Of a stretch of DNA of 64,000 nucleotides, positions 22,534 to 32,224 are shown in pieces. The stretch is taken from contig NC_083883.1 in the NCBI RefSeq assembly GCF_032452875.1, positions 54,124,698 through 54,188,697 on the forward strand, read 5' to 3'. Within the stretch, counting starts at the first letter, position 1. Each line of letters starts with the position of its first letter. Position numbers and translations under genes: made by a program. The notes below the pieces were generated by a model. That model saw nothing but the letters and a program-made list of their open reading frames with translations. It was not told the origin of the DNA and made no database searches. The stretch comes from Bos javanicus (lineage: Eukaryota > Chordata > Mammalia > Artiodactyla > Bovidae).

Positions 22534-22534
22534 C
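22491..22534. repeat. (CA)20 microsatellite
   Basis: Uninterrupted CA dinucleotides over 40 bases followed by CCCC. Long, pure repeats of this type are usually polymorphic. The open frames over it are repeat readings. Confidence 0.97.
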
Positions 22535-22854
22535 AGACCACAAGCTCCACGAGAGCAGGACTCCATGCTGAGAGCAAAGTGGATGTTCCATATACCTTAG
22601 CTGATGGGAGGATGGATGAACAGGTGAACCCAAGAAGGGGATGGTACCCAGAGGCATCAGTCATGGCAACCATCTCCTGCAACTTCTCAATGTGGCAATG
22701 CCTTTGTGGTGGTGGCGGGGCCGGGGGAGGCGGGGGCAGCTGCTGCTGACCCTCCAGGGACTGAGAGGGGCCACCAAAGATAAAGAAAGAAGTCTCCTTT
22801 TCCAGAGCTCTTAGGCAAGAAAAGCTTTTTCTTTTCCCTCTGATGAGTTTAAGT

Positions 22855-22960
22855 CAACACAAGGATTTAATGTGTGTCTACTCTGTGCTCAGGATCATGG
22901 TAAGGAATGTGATATTACAAATGCAGTTGGAAGCACTATCCTTGACTTCAACAACTAGAT
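22855..22960 (-). mobile_element. L2-like fragment
   Basis: 'tgtgtctactctgtgctcagg' and 'cttgacttcaacaactag' fit antisense L2. Short and diverged. Confidence 0.5.
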
Positions 22961-23107
22961 TCAACCACTAACTAGATTGTAGTTAAGGAGACACAACTGA
23001 ACACTAAACAGTATTGGGTGAGTTATGTTAGAGTCCTTTACACACTGACCTTGACCAGTGGGATCAAGAGTATCGTTTGATACATAGATAATATGGTGTC
23101 ACTGAAG

Positions 23108-23480
23108 CCTTTTTGTAAAGACTCAGTTTTCCTTGAGCAGTTTTAGGTTCACAGCAAAATTGAGAGGAAGGTAGACATTCCCATATTCTCACTGCCCCTA
23201 CGTGTGCACATCACCCCCCCCCATTATCAACATCTCAATATCCCTTACCAAAGTGGTATATTTGCTACAATTGATGAACCTACACTTACACACCAGTATC
23301 ACCCAGGGTCCATAGTTCACATTAGGGTTCACTCTTGGTGATGGACATTCTATGGGTTTGAACAAATGTATAAGGACATGTATCCATCATTATGGTATCA
23401 TAGAGAACAGTCTCACTGCCCTAAAAATCCTCTGTGCTCTGTCTATTCATCCTTCCACACCCTCCCTAGAGGCTATTAAG
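23108..23480 (-). mobile_element. Old L1 3' UTR fragment
   Basis: Antisense blocks 'gagcagttttaggttcacag', 'aaattgagaggaaggtagac', 'cacccagggtccatagttca' and 'gtatcatagagaacagtctc' are those of an old mammalian L1 3' UTR. Confidence 0.8.
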
Positions 23481-23484
23481 TCAG

Positions 23485-23620
23485 GGAGGGCACCAGAGAA
23501 GTGGTGATTTTGGCAGATTAACTTTAGAGAATGGAAAGATCAGAGGACGATGAAGAGGGGTGGCTGCCCTCGTCACGGGCCATCACAACAATCCAGGCAA
23601 GAAATGGTTAACTCCATTGG
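23485..23620 (-). mobile_element. L2 LINE fragment
   Basis: 'gagaagtggtgattttgg' and 'acaatccaggcaagaaatgg' match antisense L2 in order. Confidence 0.55.
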
Positions 23621-24638
23621 ACTTGCCTATTTATTTCACAAAGACATCCTGAACTGTGCTCACTTTTCCCTCCGGTCTCTTTCATTTCCTCTCCTCTTCT
23701 ACGTAGCAAGGATTCTCACTTAAAAGTTCATTTGAATATACACACACTCTCTTCTCTACAACAGTGCATTAATTTTCACTGATGAAAACAGGAATCACAG
23801 ATGTACAGGAAGACACTCTCCTCCTGATGAGGCAGCATAAGGTACATACGTGTTAACAAGGCTGACACCTCCAGAGACAAATAATTTACAGAAGTCTCCA
23901 CATTCACTTTTCTTGACTTAGTTAAACTCTGTTGCTTTAACACTTCATGAATGTAGCTTAAAATAAAAGTCATGCCTTTGTGTTTTATTTTATGCATTCA
24001 AAGAGGAGAGTGCAGAGATGAGGGGGACACGCTCTGCAGGAAAATGGCAATGAAAACCACAACTATGTAATTTGTCCCAACAAGAAATGCTCGTTGCCCA
24101 AGTAGGGATATATTAATAGAAATAGTGATGGGAATTCCAGAAAACAGCTGGATTTGTCCTTGGCATATACTCTCAAGTAATGTGTGCATTTTTTCTATAT
24201 TTTTAAAGCCATTTCTGCCTACCACCCAAGCCTTCACTATCAAACATAGTCATGCTTATAAAACACCCTTCACCATCAAACATAGTCTTGCTTATAAAAC
24301 AAGCAAAGTTTCAGCTTCTGAAAGAGAGATAATCAAGTTATCTGAATCAAACTTGGGAAAAACAAGAATGTCAGACAGCAGCAACCACAACCCCAAAACA
24401 AACAGCAGCAGCAGCAAAGGCAGGCATTCCAATCAAGGAGAACATAATACATGTACATTTTTATATGAAAACAAGGACAAAAACTCTTGATCTTAAGGCA
24501 TGATATTGCAGAAAGTTAAAAACAAATGGAAATTGTGTTTAGAGAGACACCTTCAGAAGGACAATCCATTTCAAGGATTTTGATGGGCTTGCAGCTTAAA
24601 AGTTATAGACCACAAAGATTATGAAAATGAATCTGGTA
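23621..24638. other. Stretch without recognised gene
   Basis: Contains a 121-codon plus-strand frame (24125-24490) over a 36-base tandem duplication. Its product is Ser/Asn/Lys-rich without a recognised motif. A CAG-rich patch lies at 24400-24418. Confidence 0.45.
24231..24302. repeat. 36-bp tandem duplication
   Basis: Units 24231-24266 and 24267-24302 (start ccttcac, contain aaacatagtc and gcttataaaac) differ at about three bases. The length is a multiple of three, so the open frame passes through. Confidence 0.9.
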
Positions 24639-24840
24639 GGGCTTCCCAGGTGGTACAGTGGTAAAGAATCTGCCTGCCAATGCAGGAGATTCAGGTTCTA
24701 TTCCTGGGTTGGGAAGATCCCCTGGAGGGGAAAATGGTAACCCACTCCAGCATTATTGTCTGAAAAGTCCCATGGACAGAGGAGCCTGGCAGCTTATAGT
24801 CTACGGGGTCACAAAGAGTTGGACACAACTGAGCATGCAC
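24639..24840 (+). mobile_element. Bov-tA SINE
   Basis: Head gggcttcccaggtggtacag, body and tail (gttggacacaactgagc) complete. Confidence 0.93.
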
Positions 24841-24944
24841 AGGTGCAATTAGCTATTTTTATCACCAGGATATTTTTGCTTCTACTGAGACATAATTAAA
24901 GCAGAACATTCTTCTACCACAACAGAATAAAACAGAATATCAGT

Positions 24945-25085
24945 TCATCAACTATGTGATCTGGGTTGGATGAGCCAACCATCTTCTCAAGCCTCAGTTT
25001 CTCTGGTTGTCAAATGGGAGAAGAACATCAAGATTGGGGTGGGAATGAAATGGGATGATGCATTTAGGAATTCTTTGTCGTGAAG
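24945..25085 (+). mobile_element. MIR SINE
   Basis: 'caactatgtgatctggg' and 'aagcctcagtttctctgg', then 'aaatgggagaagaa', as in sense MIR. Confidence 0.65.
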
Positions 25086-25249
25086 CATCATACTCCCCCC
25101 CCCAACACAGTACTTTTGTGAAAAATAACACAAAAGTGACCCCCAAAAAAAGAGGTTTGGTTCTTTGGCCATAGGAGTAAAGTTCAAATAATTTGTTTTC
25201 AATTGAATTAGTCAAGCTTTGCCCCCATCACTGTTCACCTGAATTAGGG

Positions 25250-25833
25250 CTGTGTCTAACTACTGACCTCCTGTTCCTCCACTTCCCTTCAACAGCCTGT
25301 TCTCCTTCAGCAGCCTGAGCCAGGCCATGTCCCTGGCCAAAACCTTGCTGAGACCACTCTCTTTATCCCCGCCAGCTATCTCCCCACCCTCACAATTGCT
25401 TCTCTGACCTCACTATCAACTGCATACTTGGTTTTAAACTCACTGAGCATCCTACTGTTCCTGAAACACACCAGGGTGCTCCAGCCTCTGGACCATTGCA
25501 CCGGCTCATCCTCCCATCTGGAATGCTCTGTGCTCAGATAGCCCTGTGGCTAACTCCTTTGCCTCTTGCATTCCACTTTCTCAAAGAGACCAAGTCTGAC
25601 CAACCTACTAAAACCCAGAACCCACCCAACCTGACCCTTTCCTCCTTAACTTGTTTATATTCTTTCCACAGAATTTACAAACTTCTAACATTACTTATTA
25701 TTTTTGTTGTTTGTTTTCTATCTTTTCCATCCACAGACATCCACTTCAGTGCTCACTCAATGAGGGAGGGGTCTTTTGTGTCTTATTCATTGATGTTTTC
25801 CATGGTAGGTCCTCAACTAATCCTCAAAGAGCA
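25250..25833 (+). mobile_element. L2 LINE 3' end
   Basis: Sense L2: 'ccatctggaatgctctgtgc', 'tttctcaaagagaccaagtc', 'acttattatttttgttgttt', 'atgagggaggggtcttttgt' in consensus order over 580 bp. The 113-codon frame at 25496-25837 is L2 sequence, not a host gene. The mariner MITE begins where this ends. Confidence 0.75.
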
Positions 25834-25912
25834 TTGACTTGACCAAAAAGTTTGTTTGGGTTTTTCCATAACATCTTACAGAAAAGTCCAAATGAACTTT
25901 TTGGCCAACCCA
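25834..25912. mobile_element. Mariner-derived palindromic MITE
   Basis: About 79 bp with inverted arms: left 'gaccaaaaagtttgtttggg', right 'aaatgaactttttggccaac'. The same element type occurs at 60195. Too short to encode a transposase; the TA target is decayed on the left side (CA). Confidence 0.85.
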
Positions 25913-26739
25913 GTCTTTATTCATCATAATGATTAAGACTTTGAAGTCTTGGCCTAGGTCATCTGCTTTTGAATGCTGATTCTCCCATTTCTTGATGTAA
26001 TCTCTCCATACCTGACTTTCATTCTGGATATTTAAACTCTCTTTTCTTTTGAAATAATCCCTGTGGAATTGTTGCTTTTCACACCTCAGGTTGGTATGTG
26101 CTAAACCAGAATATGAGGCTTCATGTACCATATTGACCAGGCAGATGACCAAGGAAAAGCTTTCTAAGGGAAGGCTTACACACCTTCCCCTAGCTAATCA
26201 TTCTATAAAGGCATGACATGGATAAGCTTACAAAATCATATTCATACATGAGAGACTACATCAATTAAGATTCTTTGATGAAGTAACATAGATGCACAAA
26301 CTCAGTAACCCATAGTAGGCAAAGTTTGACATGTGGGTTCTCCACTCCATCTCTTGGCTCTCTTTCCACTGGTTTGGGCCTCATCCTCAGCCAGCTCTTG
26401 CCTCATGCTGGTAAAACTGCTGCCACAGCTTTAGACTAGACATATTTTCAGATTGTGATCAAGTGAAAGACTGTGAAGCATTCCCATTTGGTTCTCCTGC
26501 TATTATCAGCTCCTGTACCCATTCCTGACTCAATCACTGTGGTAGAATATGATGCTCTGCTTATTTAAAACCTAAGTCAAATGCTTACTAAGTCATGGCT
26601 GAAGTCACTCCAGGGGCCCACAGGTTGAAAACCAGAAGAGTTGGACACTGGAACCCAGAAGAGCACACGTCCTCTGCCCCAAGAATACTGCCAATACTCT
26701 CCAATGAGTCTTTCCTCCATGAGGAATTTGCCATCTACT
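25913..26739. other. Stretch without recognised gene; possible very old repeat
   Basis: 26280-26580 has the texture of a degraded mammalian repeat that I cannot name. The 111-codon minus frame (25817-26152) includes MITE sequence and is not supported. Confidence 0.4.
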
Positions 26740-26758
26740 AAAGTATTGTTTTAAAATT

Positions 26759-27315
26759 AATTAAAAGAAATTAAAAGACGCTTGCTTGTTGGAAGAAAAT
26801 CTATGACAAACCTAGACAGCATGTGAAAAAGTAGAGATACCACTTTGCCAACAAAGGTCTGTATAGCAAAAGCTATGGTTTTTTCAGTAGTCATGTACAG
26901 ATGTGAGAGTCGGACCATAAAGAAAGCTGAGCACCAAAGAACTGATGCCTTCAAATTGCAGTGCTGAAGAAGACTCCTGAGAGTCCTTTGGACAACAAGG
27001 GGATCAAACCAGTCAAACCTAAAGGCAATCAGTCCTGAAGATTCATTGAAAGGACTGATGTTAAAACTAAAGCTGCAATACTTTGGCCACCTGATGCAAA
27101 GAGCCAACTCATGGGAAAAGACCCTGATGCTAGGAAAGATTGAGCACAGGAGGAGAAGGGGATGATAGGGGAGCAGATGGTTGGATGGCATCACTGACTC
27201 AGTGGACATGAGTTTGAGCAAACTCCAGGAGATGGTGATGGACAGGGAAGCCTGGTGTGCTGCAGCCCATGGGGTCACAAAGAGTCAGAGATGACTTAGC
27301 AACTGAACAATGACA
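26759..27315 (+). mobile_element. BovB LINE 3' end
   Basis: Sense BovB from 'ttaaaagacgcttgcttgtt' to the terminus 'cttagcaactgaacaatgac', about 550 bp. aaagtatt occurs at 26740-26747 and 27316-27323 and may be the target duplication, with about 12 filler bases at the 5' junction. The 173-codon minus frame is antisense BovB. Confidence 0.93.
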
Positions 27316-27465
27316 AAAGTATTATTCCATGGAAATACAGATTCAGAGACCCTTGAGCCCAAGGACAAAAGATGGGGATTGAACATCTACTGACATTAAA
27401 CCTAATCTTCAGGTAAGAGGAAACCCAAACCCTTGTGAGAAAACTACATATACGAGCACAAATCA

Positions 27466-27817
27466 ACTGGAGTGGGTTGCTATTTCCTTCTCCAGGGGAT
27501 CTTCCTGACCCAGGAATTGGACCCGTGTCTTCTGTATTGTGGGCTTCCCAGGTAGCACTAGTGGTAAAGAACTTGCCTGCCAACGTAGGAGACATAAGAG
27601 ACTTGGGTTCGATCCCTGGGTTGGAAAGATTCCCTGGAGAAGGGCCTGGCAACCCACTCCAGTATTCTTGCCTGGAGAATCCCATGGACAGAGGAATCTG
27701 GTAGGCTACAGTCCATGGGGTCACAAAGGGTCGGACATGACTGAAACGATTTAGCACACACACATGCACTTCTGCATTCCAGGCAGATTCTTTACCACTG
27801 AGCCACTGGGGAAGCCC
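27466..27817 (-). mobile_element. Bov-tA SINE (antisense), 3'-truncated and split
   Basis: Left part 27466-27538 ('gggttgctatttccttctcc' to 'gtcttctgtatt') and right part 27769-27817 ('cttctgcattccaggcagat' to 'actggggaagccc') are one SINE interrupted by another of opposite orientation. Confidence 0.9.
27539..27768 (+). mobile_element. Bov-tA SINE nested in Bov-tA
   Basis: Complete sense copy with tail 'tttagcacacacacatgca'. Flanked by cttctgtatt (27529-27538) and cttctgcatt (27769-27778), a 10-bp target duplication with one change. Confidence 0.95.
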
Positions 27818-27825
27818 AAGAGTCC

Positions 27826-27843
27826 TTTTTTTTTTTTTTTTTT
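27826..27843. repeat. Poly(T) tract
   Basis: 18 T residues followed by 'aattttatac'. Probably the tail complement of a lost or short antisense retrotransposon, but no body is recognisable after it. Confidence 0.8.
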
Positions 27844-28584
27844 AATTTTATACAATGTCTCCCTAAGATGAACATTTTCTTCAAGTGTCAGCTACTGAGA
27901 CATTTACAGGTACACCTCATACCAACATCCCACACAGGGATGGACTCTCACTAACTCAAATTAATCTGTATACTCAGTAAAAGACTCCAGCCCTTGTCCA
28001 CTGCTGGCTTATAAGAAGGCTGAGTTCATGGTGGTCTAAGACAAGCAGAGTGAAAGAGGGAAAGAAATCCACCCCTCAGGGCACCTGCATCAAGTCTTGG
28101 GAGAAGCTCCAACATTTGGCCCAAGCTTGACATGTACACACCAGGTGGCAGCAAATCCCTGCTGACCTTTCTGTGTCCCATAATTAACTGTCTGAGCAGG
28201 GAAAGTAATGACCTTGACACAGTCATCTTACCTTGATCTGATCTGTCTCTAGCCCCTGCAGACTCTGCTGAGGGCAGGGGACCCAAGCTCTGGACTTCGG
28301 TGCTGGAAACAGTCAAGGGTAAGCCCGAGACTCTGAGCTATGCTTGTGACTCTTGACAAAGGTCTGTAGACAGGGAAGAAATGCTCTCTACTGCCCCAGC
28401 GAGAAAGGGTCTGCTCCCCTGCAAACCCTTGGGCAAGACTGCCTTCTCATTATGAAAACCCCAAATCTGGCCTACAGGAAAGAAGAAATGTTAAAAAGCA
28501 TTTAAAGCAGAATGTTTTTCATTGGTGACTCACCTTATCTGATCTCTCTAGAAAAGATTGAGACAAAGGATTTTGAAATGGACG
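27844..28584. other. Stretch without recognised gene
   Basis: No repeat named. A 96-codon minus-strand frame (28026-28316) has no recognised features. Confidence 0.45.
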
Positions 28585-29185
28585 GACTTTTTTTCTTTTT
28601 AAAAATACTTCCAATATTTTATTTCCTTTGTTTTTAGTTGGAGCATAATTGCATCCTGGGCTGGGCTCCTCGTTTTATACAGCAGCTTCCCACTAATTAT
28701 CTGCTTTACTTATGGTAGTATATATATGTCAACGCTGCTCTCTCAATTTGCTCCACCCTCTCCTCCCCTGCGGTGTCCAAGTGTCCGTTCTCTTCGTCTG
28801 CATCTCTACTCCTCCCTGCAAATAGGCTCATCAATACCATTTCTCTAGATTCCATATATATGCCTAAATATACGATATTTGTTTTTCTCTTTCTGATTTA
28901 CTTCACTCTGTATAACAGGCTCTAGGTTCATCTGCCTCAGTTCAACTGACTCACATTCATTTGCTTTCATGGCTTCATAATATTCTGTTGTAGGTATGGA
29001 GGACTTTTATAATACCCATTGTAGAACAGATAACTTCTTTATCCATTCATTTACTGATGCACATCTAGGTTGCTTCCATGTCCTGGCTGCTGTAAATAGT
29101 ACTGCAATGAACCCTGGGGTACATGTGGACATGGACAGACTTTCTAAGGCTAATACCATCCGAGGGTACCTCTCTGGTTATACTG
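28585..29185 (-). mobile_element. L1 LINE 3' region
   Basis: Antisense L1: 'tacttcactctgtataacag', 'tggcttcataatattctgtt', 'acatctaggttgcttccatg', 'gtaaatagtactgcaatgaa' match the L1 3' UTR and end of ORF2. The short plus-strand frames over it are antisense L1. Confidence 0.85.
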
Positions 29186-29834
29186 CCAAGTCTGAAGCCA
29201 GCTGTTTTCCAAACAATAATGCCAAGTTGTTTCCTTCCCAACTCTAGGACACCGACCTACCACATTCTTTCAGAAACCTTCACGTTTTTTCGTCAAACTG
29301 CAGGTCAGATGTTTAATCAGCAGGCAAAGAACCCAATGCCTCAAAAACATTTCCAGTTCTATACTAAGTATTATCGCCACCCACCATGATCCATTTGTTC
29401 CCTCCGGCGCTGAGTTTTTCCTTCTGTAACATGGGAGGATTAGACCTCACAAACTGGGATGAATTGCGATTCTGTCCTGGTCAAACATCCTCATGGGTGT
29501 TCTGCTTCCAAGAAAAGGTCAGCATTTACTGTCAGTAGGTAAGGCAAAAATTACTCTTATAAACTGTATATATTACACCCTGGCTTTGGGCTTTGTTTAC
29601 TCAATCCTATGTATTGGATTTATGTATCAAATTTCACCCAGTCCAAAGCTTGAGAACCATTGAGTACGACAAAAAGAAACCAAAGGGAAGTCTATCGGCT
29701 GGCATCTGGGCCTTCCAATTGTCCTGCCTTTAAGATAACTACCGAACCTTTGGTGGGGTCAGGGAAGAATGAAAAATTGCTCCTATTCGACTGTGAAATT
29801 TGACCTATTCCATTTTTAAAAACCTATGATTTGG
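29186..29834. other. Stretch without recognised gene
   Basis: No repeat named, no open frame above about 60 codons outside the L1. Confidence 0.5.
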
Positions 29835-30400
29835 GGGATTTCCTTGGTGGTCCAGTGGTTAAGAATCCACCTTGTAACGCAGAGGACGTACGTTCGATGC
29901 CTGGTCAGGGAATTAAGATCCCACATGCCATAGAGCAGCTAAGCCCACACGCAGTAATTACTGAGCGCTGCACATCCTGCACATCACAACGAGAGAGTCC
30001 GTGCACTGCAATGAAAGATACCAGATGCAGTGAAGATCCCGTGTGCCACAACCAAGACCCAACTCAGCCAAATAAATCAGTCACTTCATTTGCTCAGTCT
30101 TGTCTGACTCTTTGCGACCCCATGGACTGCAGCATGTCAGGCGTCCATGTCCATCACCAACTTGGAGCTTGCTCAAACTCATGTCCATTAAGTCGGTGAT
30201 GCCATCCAACCATCTCATTTTCTGTCATTCCCTTCTCTTGCACTCAATCTTTCCCAGCATCAGGGTCTTTTCTAATGAGTTGGCTCTTAGCATCAAGTGG
30301 CCAAAGTATTTGAGCTTCAGCTTCAGCATCAGTCCTTCCAATGAATATTCAGGACTGATTATTCAGCCAAATAAATATTAAAACAAACAAACAAAAACCG
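29835..30400 (+). mobile_element. CHR-type SINE, split by BovB
   Basis: Head 'tttccttggtggtccagtgg', body 'actaagcccacacgcag' side through 'caaccaagacccaactcagcc', then after the BovB insert the tail 'aaataaatattaaaac'. Confidence 0.9.
30078..30362 (-). mobile_element. BovB LINE 3' end with 14-bp target duplication
   Basis: Antisense BovB terminus from 'cagtcacttcatttgctcag' to 'ccaatgaatattcaggactg'. Perfect flanks tcagccaaataaat at 30064-30077 and 30363-30376, in the A-rich tail of the CHR SINE. Confidence 0.95.
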
Positions 30401-31143
30401 AGGGTTTTTAAATCTTAGCCCATGCTATGATTTGTTTCTTGCTGTAAGGATTAAATAATATTTTGCATGTAAAACAACTATCTAGCACAGGACCTAGTAG
30501 CTGGTAAGAAGGTAATACGTGTTGGTTTTAATCTAAAGGTTGCATTTTCAATATTCTTTGGAAAATTGTGGAGGAGAACATGACTGCCTTTCAGCTGATC
30601 TTGCAAACTGGGTTTTCCCATCATGAGCCCATCACACAGCTCTGCCAAAAGTGTGCCCTGGTCTCATGTCCACTGGATCCTGATGCCCTGGCCTCATGTC
30701 CACTGGACCCTGAGATGACATCCTAAAGTTAGTGGAAGAATTAATGCAGTTCCATGCTGGGCTCACATGCAGGGAACCTCTTTGCAAACTAGGAAACAGT
30801 ACACACTGATGATAAAGTATTATTACCATCCATCTGGCCAATGGGACTGGGCTGGACCCTCCTGGTTTGGCTGCTAATTAGCTAATGCTTGAGTCAATGA
30901 TTTACCTTCAAAGGGAACTCTGAATACCACGAGGTGCTTGCCATCATTGCTGCCAGTCTTATTTGTTAGAGGAGGAAAGAAAAGATCAGACAGGCTAACT
31001 GCCTTGGCAAGGTCACTCTTTCACAGCAGCAGAGCTGCAATTTAGACTCAGATGAAGTTGCTATTTAAGAAGCAGCCCATCTTTGTTCTTCACATCCCCA
31101 CTCCCTGACTGAAACCTGCTGACCCTCCTCAAGACCAAAACTC
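30401..31143. other. Stretch without recognised gene; weak MIR traces
   Basis: 30925-31060 weakly resembles antisense MIR ('tgccttggcaaggtcactc', 'agagctgcaatttagactc'). A 30-bp tandem duplication lies at 30654. Confidence 0.4.
30654..30713. repeat. 30-bp tandem duplication
   Basis: Units 30654-30683 and 30684-30713 (start tgccctgg, contain tcatgtccactgga) differ at two positions. A possible minisatellite seed. Confidence 0.92.
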
Positions 31144-31711
31144 TGCTAGGATCTGAATTGTGTCCCCCAGTTCACACACTAAAGCCCCGACCTCCAGTGT
31201 AAGGGTATTTGAAGATCAGGCTTCTAGGAGGTGATTAAAGTTATATGACGTCATGAGGGTAGGTCCCTCATGCTGGAATTAGTGACTCTATAAGAAAAGG
31301 AAGAGAGACTTCCCTGGTGGTCTAGTGGTTGAAGATCTACCTTTCAATGCAGGGAACATGGGTTCAATCCCTGGTTGGGGGACTAAGAATCTGCATTCCA
31401 CTGAAGCAACTAAGCCTGTGAACCACAGCTAGAGAGTCTGTGCATCACAATAGAAGACCCGCATAACACAGTGAAGATCCCAAATGCTGCAACTAAGACT
31501 GATACAGCCAAATAAATAAATAAATTTTTTAAAAAAAGAAGAAGAGAGAATTTGCCATGAACAAGCTAGGAAAAGAGTTCTTACCAGAAAGTAACTCAGT
31601 TGGAGCCTTGATCTTAGACTTCCAGTCTTCCTACCTGTGAGAAAAAAATGTCTGTGCTTAAGCCCCCTGGTCTATGGTATTTCGTTACAGCAGCCAAGCT
31701 GACCAAGGCAG
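31144..31711 (+). mobile_element. MLT1-like LTR, split by CHR SINE
   Basis: Sense LTR starting 'tgctaggatctgaattgtgt', with 'gtgactctataagaaaagg' before the SINE and 'cttagacttccagtcttcc', 'ctatggtatttcgttacagc' and 'gctgaccaaggca' after it. About 335 bp without the insert. Confidence 0.88.
31309..31540 (+). mobile_element. CHR-type SINE with target duplication
   Basis: Head 'cttccctggtggtctagtgg' to A/T-rich tail. Perfect 9-bp flanks gaagagaga at 31300-31308 and 31541-31549 inside the LTR. Confidence 0.95.
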
Positions 31712-31789
31712 ATATCAACAGAGGCAGGACATGAAGAGCAGCTCTGGGTGTGGTATGTGTATATTACGCTCCTGCATCTGAGACAGGAC

Positions 31790-31955
31790 CTCCAAACAGT
31801 CACTGAGTAAGCTGACTGACCTCCTGGTCTGAGTTTCCTTATACATACACAGGACTAGTAATAGCATTTACCTTATAGAACTATTGTGGGGACAAAATTA
31901 GAGGTGTTCAGCGTTTTGTTGTACATAGTAAGCTCTCAATAAATGTTAGATTAAA
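31790..31955 (+). mobile_element. MIR SINE
   Basis: Sense MIR: 'agtttccttatacatacacagg', 'tagtaatagcatttacctta', 'catagtaagctctcaataaa', including the well-kept 3' end. Confidence 0.8.
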
Positions 31956-32224
31956 AAAATAAGCTAACACCGCGTCTAAACTAACACTGTGTCATCACTT
32001 TTATGGGTCAAGATAAAGTTTCTACTGAAATGACAACCTGGTAGGGACTTCCCTGTTGGCCCAGTGGCTAAGGCTCCACACTCCCAACACAGGGAGCCCA
32101 GGTTCGATCCCTGGCAGGGAACTAGATCCCATATGCCCCAACTAATAGTTAACATGTCTCAACAAAAGATTCCATATACTGCAGCAAAGATCAAGGATCC
32201 CGTGTGCTGCAATTAAGACCTAGT

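Noticed and set aside
22412..22749. Frames encoding long Cys-Val or Thr-His runs
   Set aside because: They translate the (CA)n microsatellite.
25496..25837. 113-codon frame with a hydrophobic stretch
   Set aside because: It lies in the sense strand of an L2 3' region. The hydrophobic part comes from its T-rich section.
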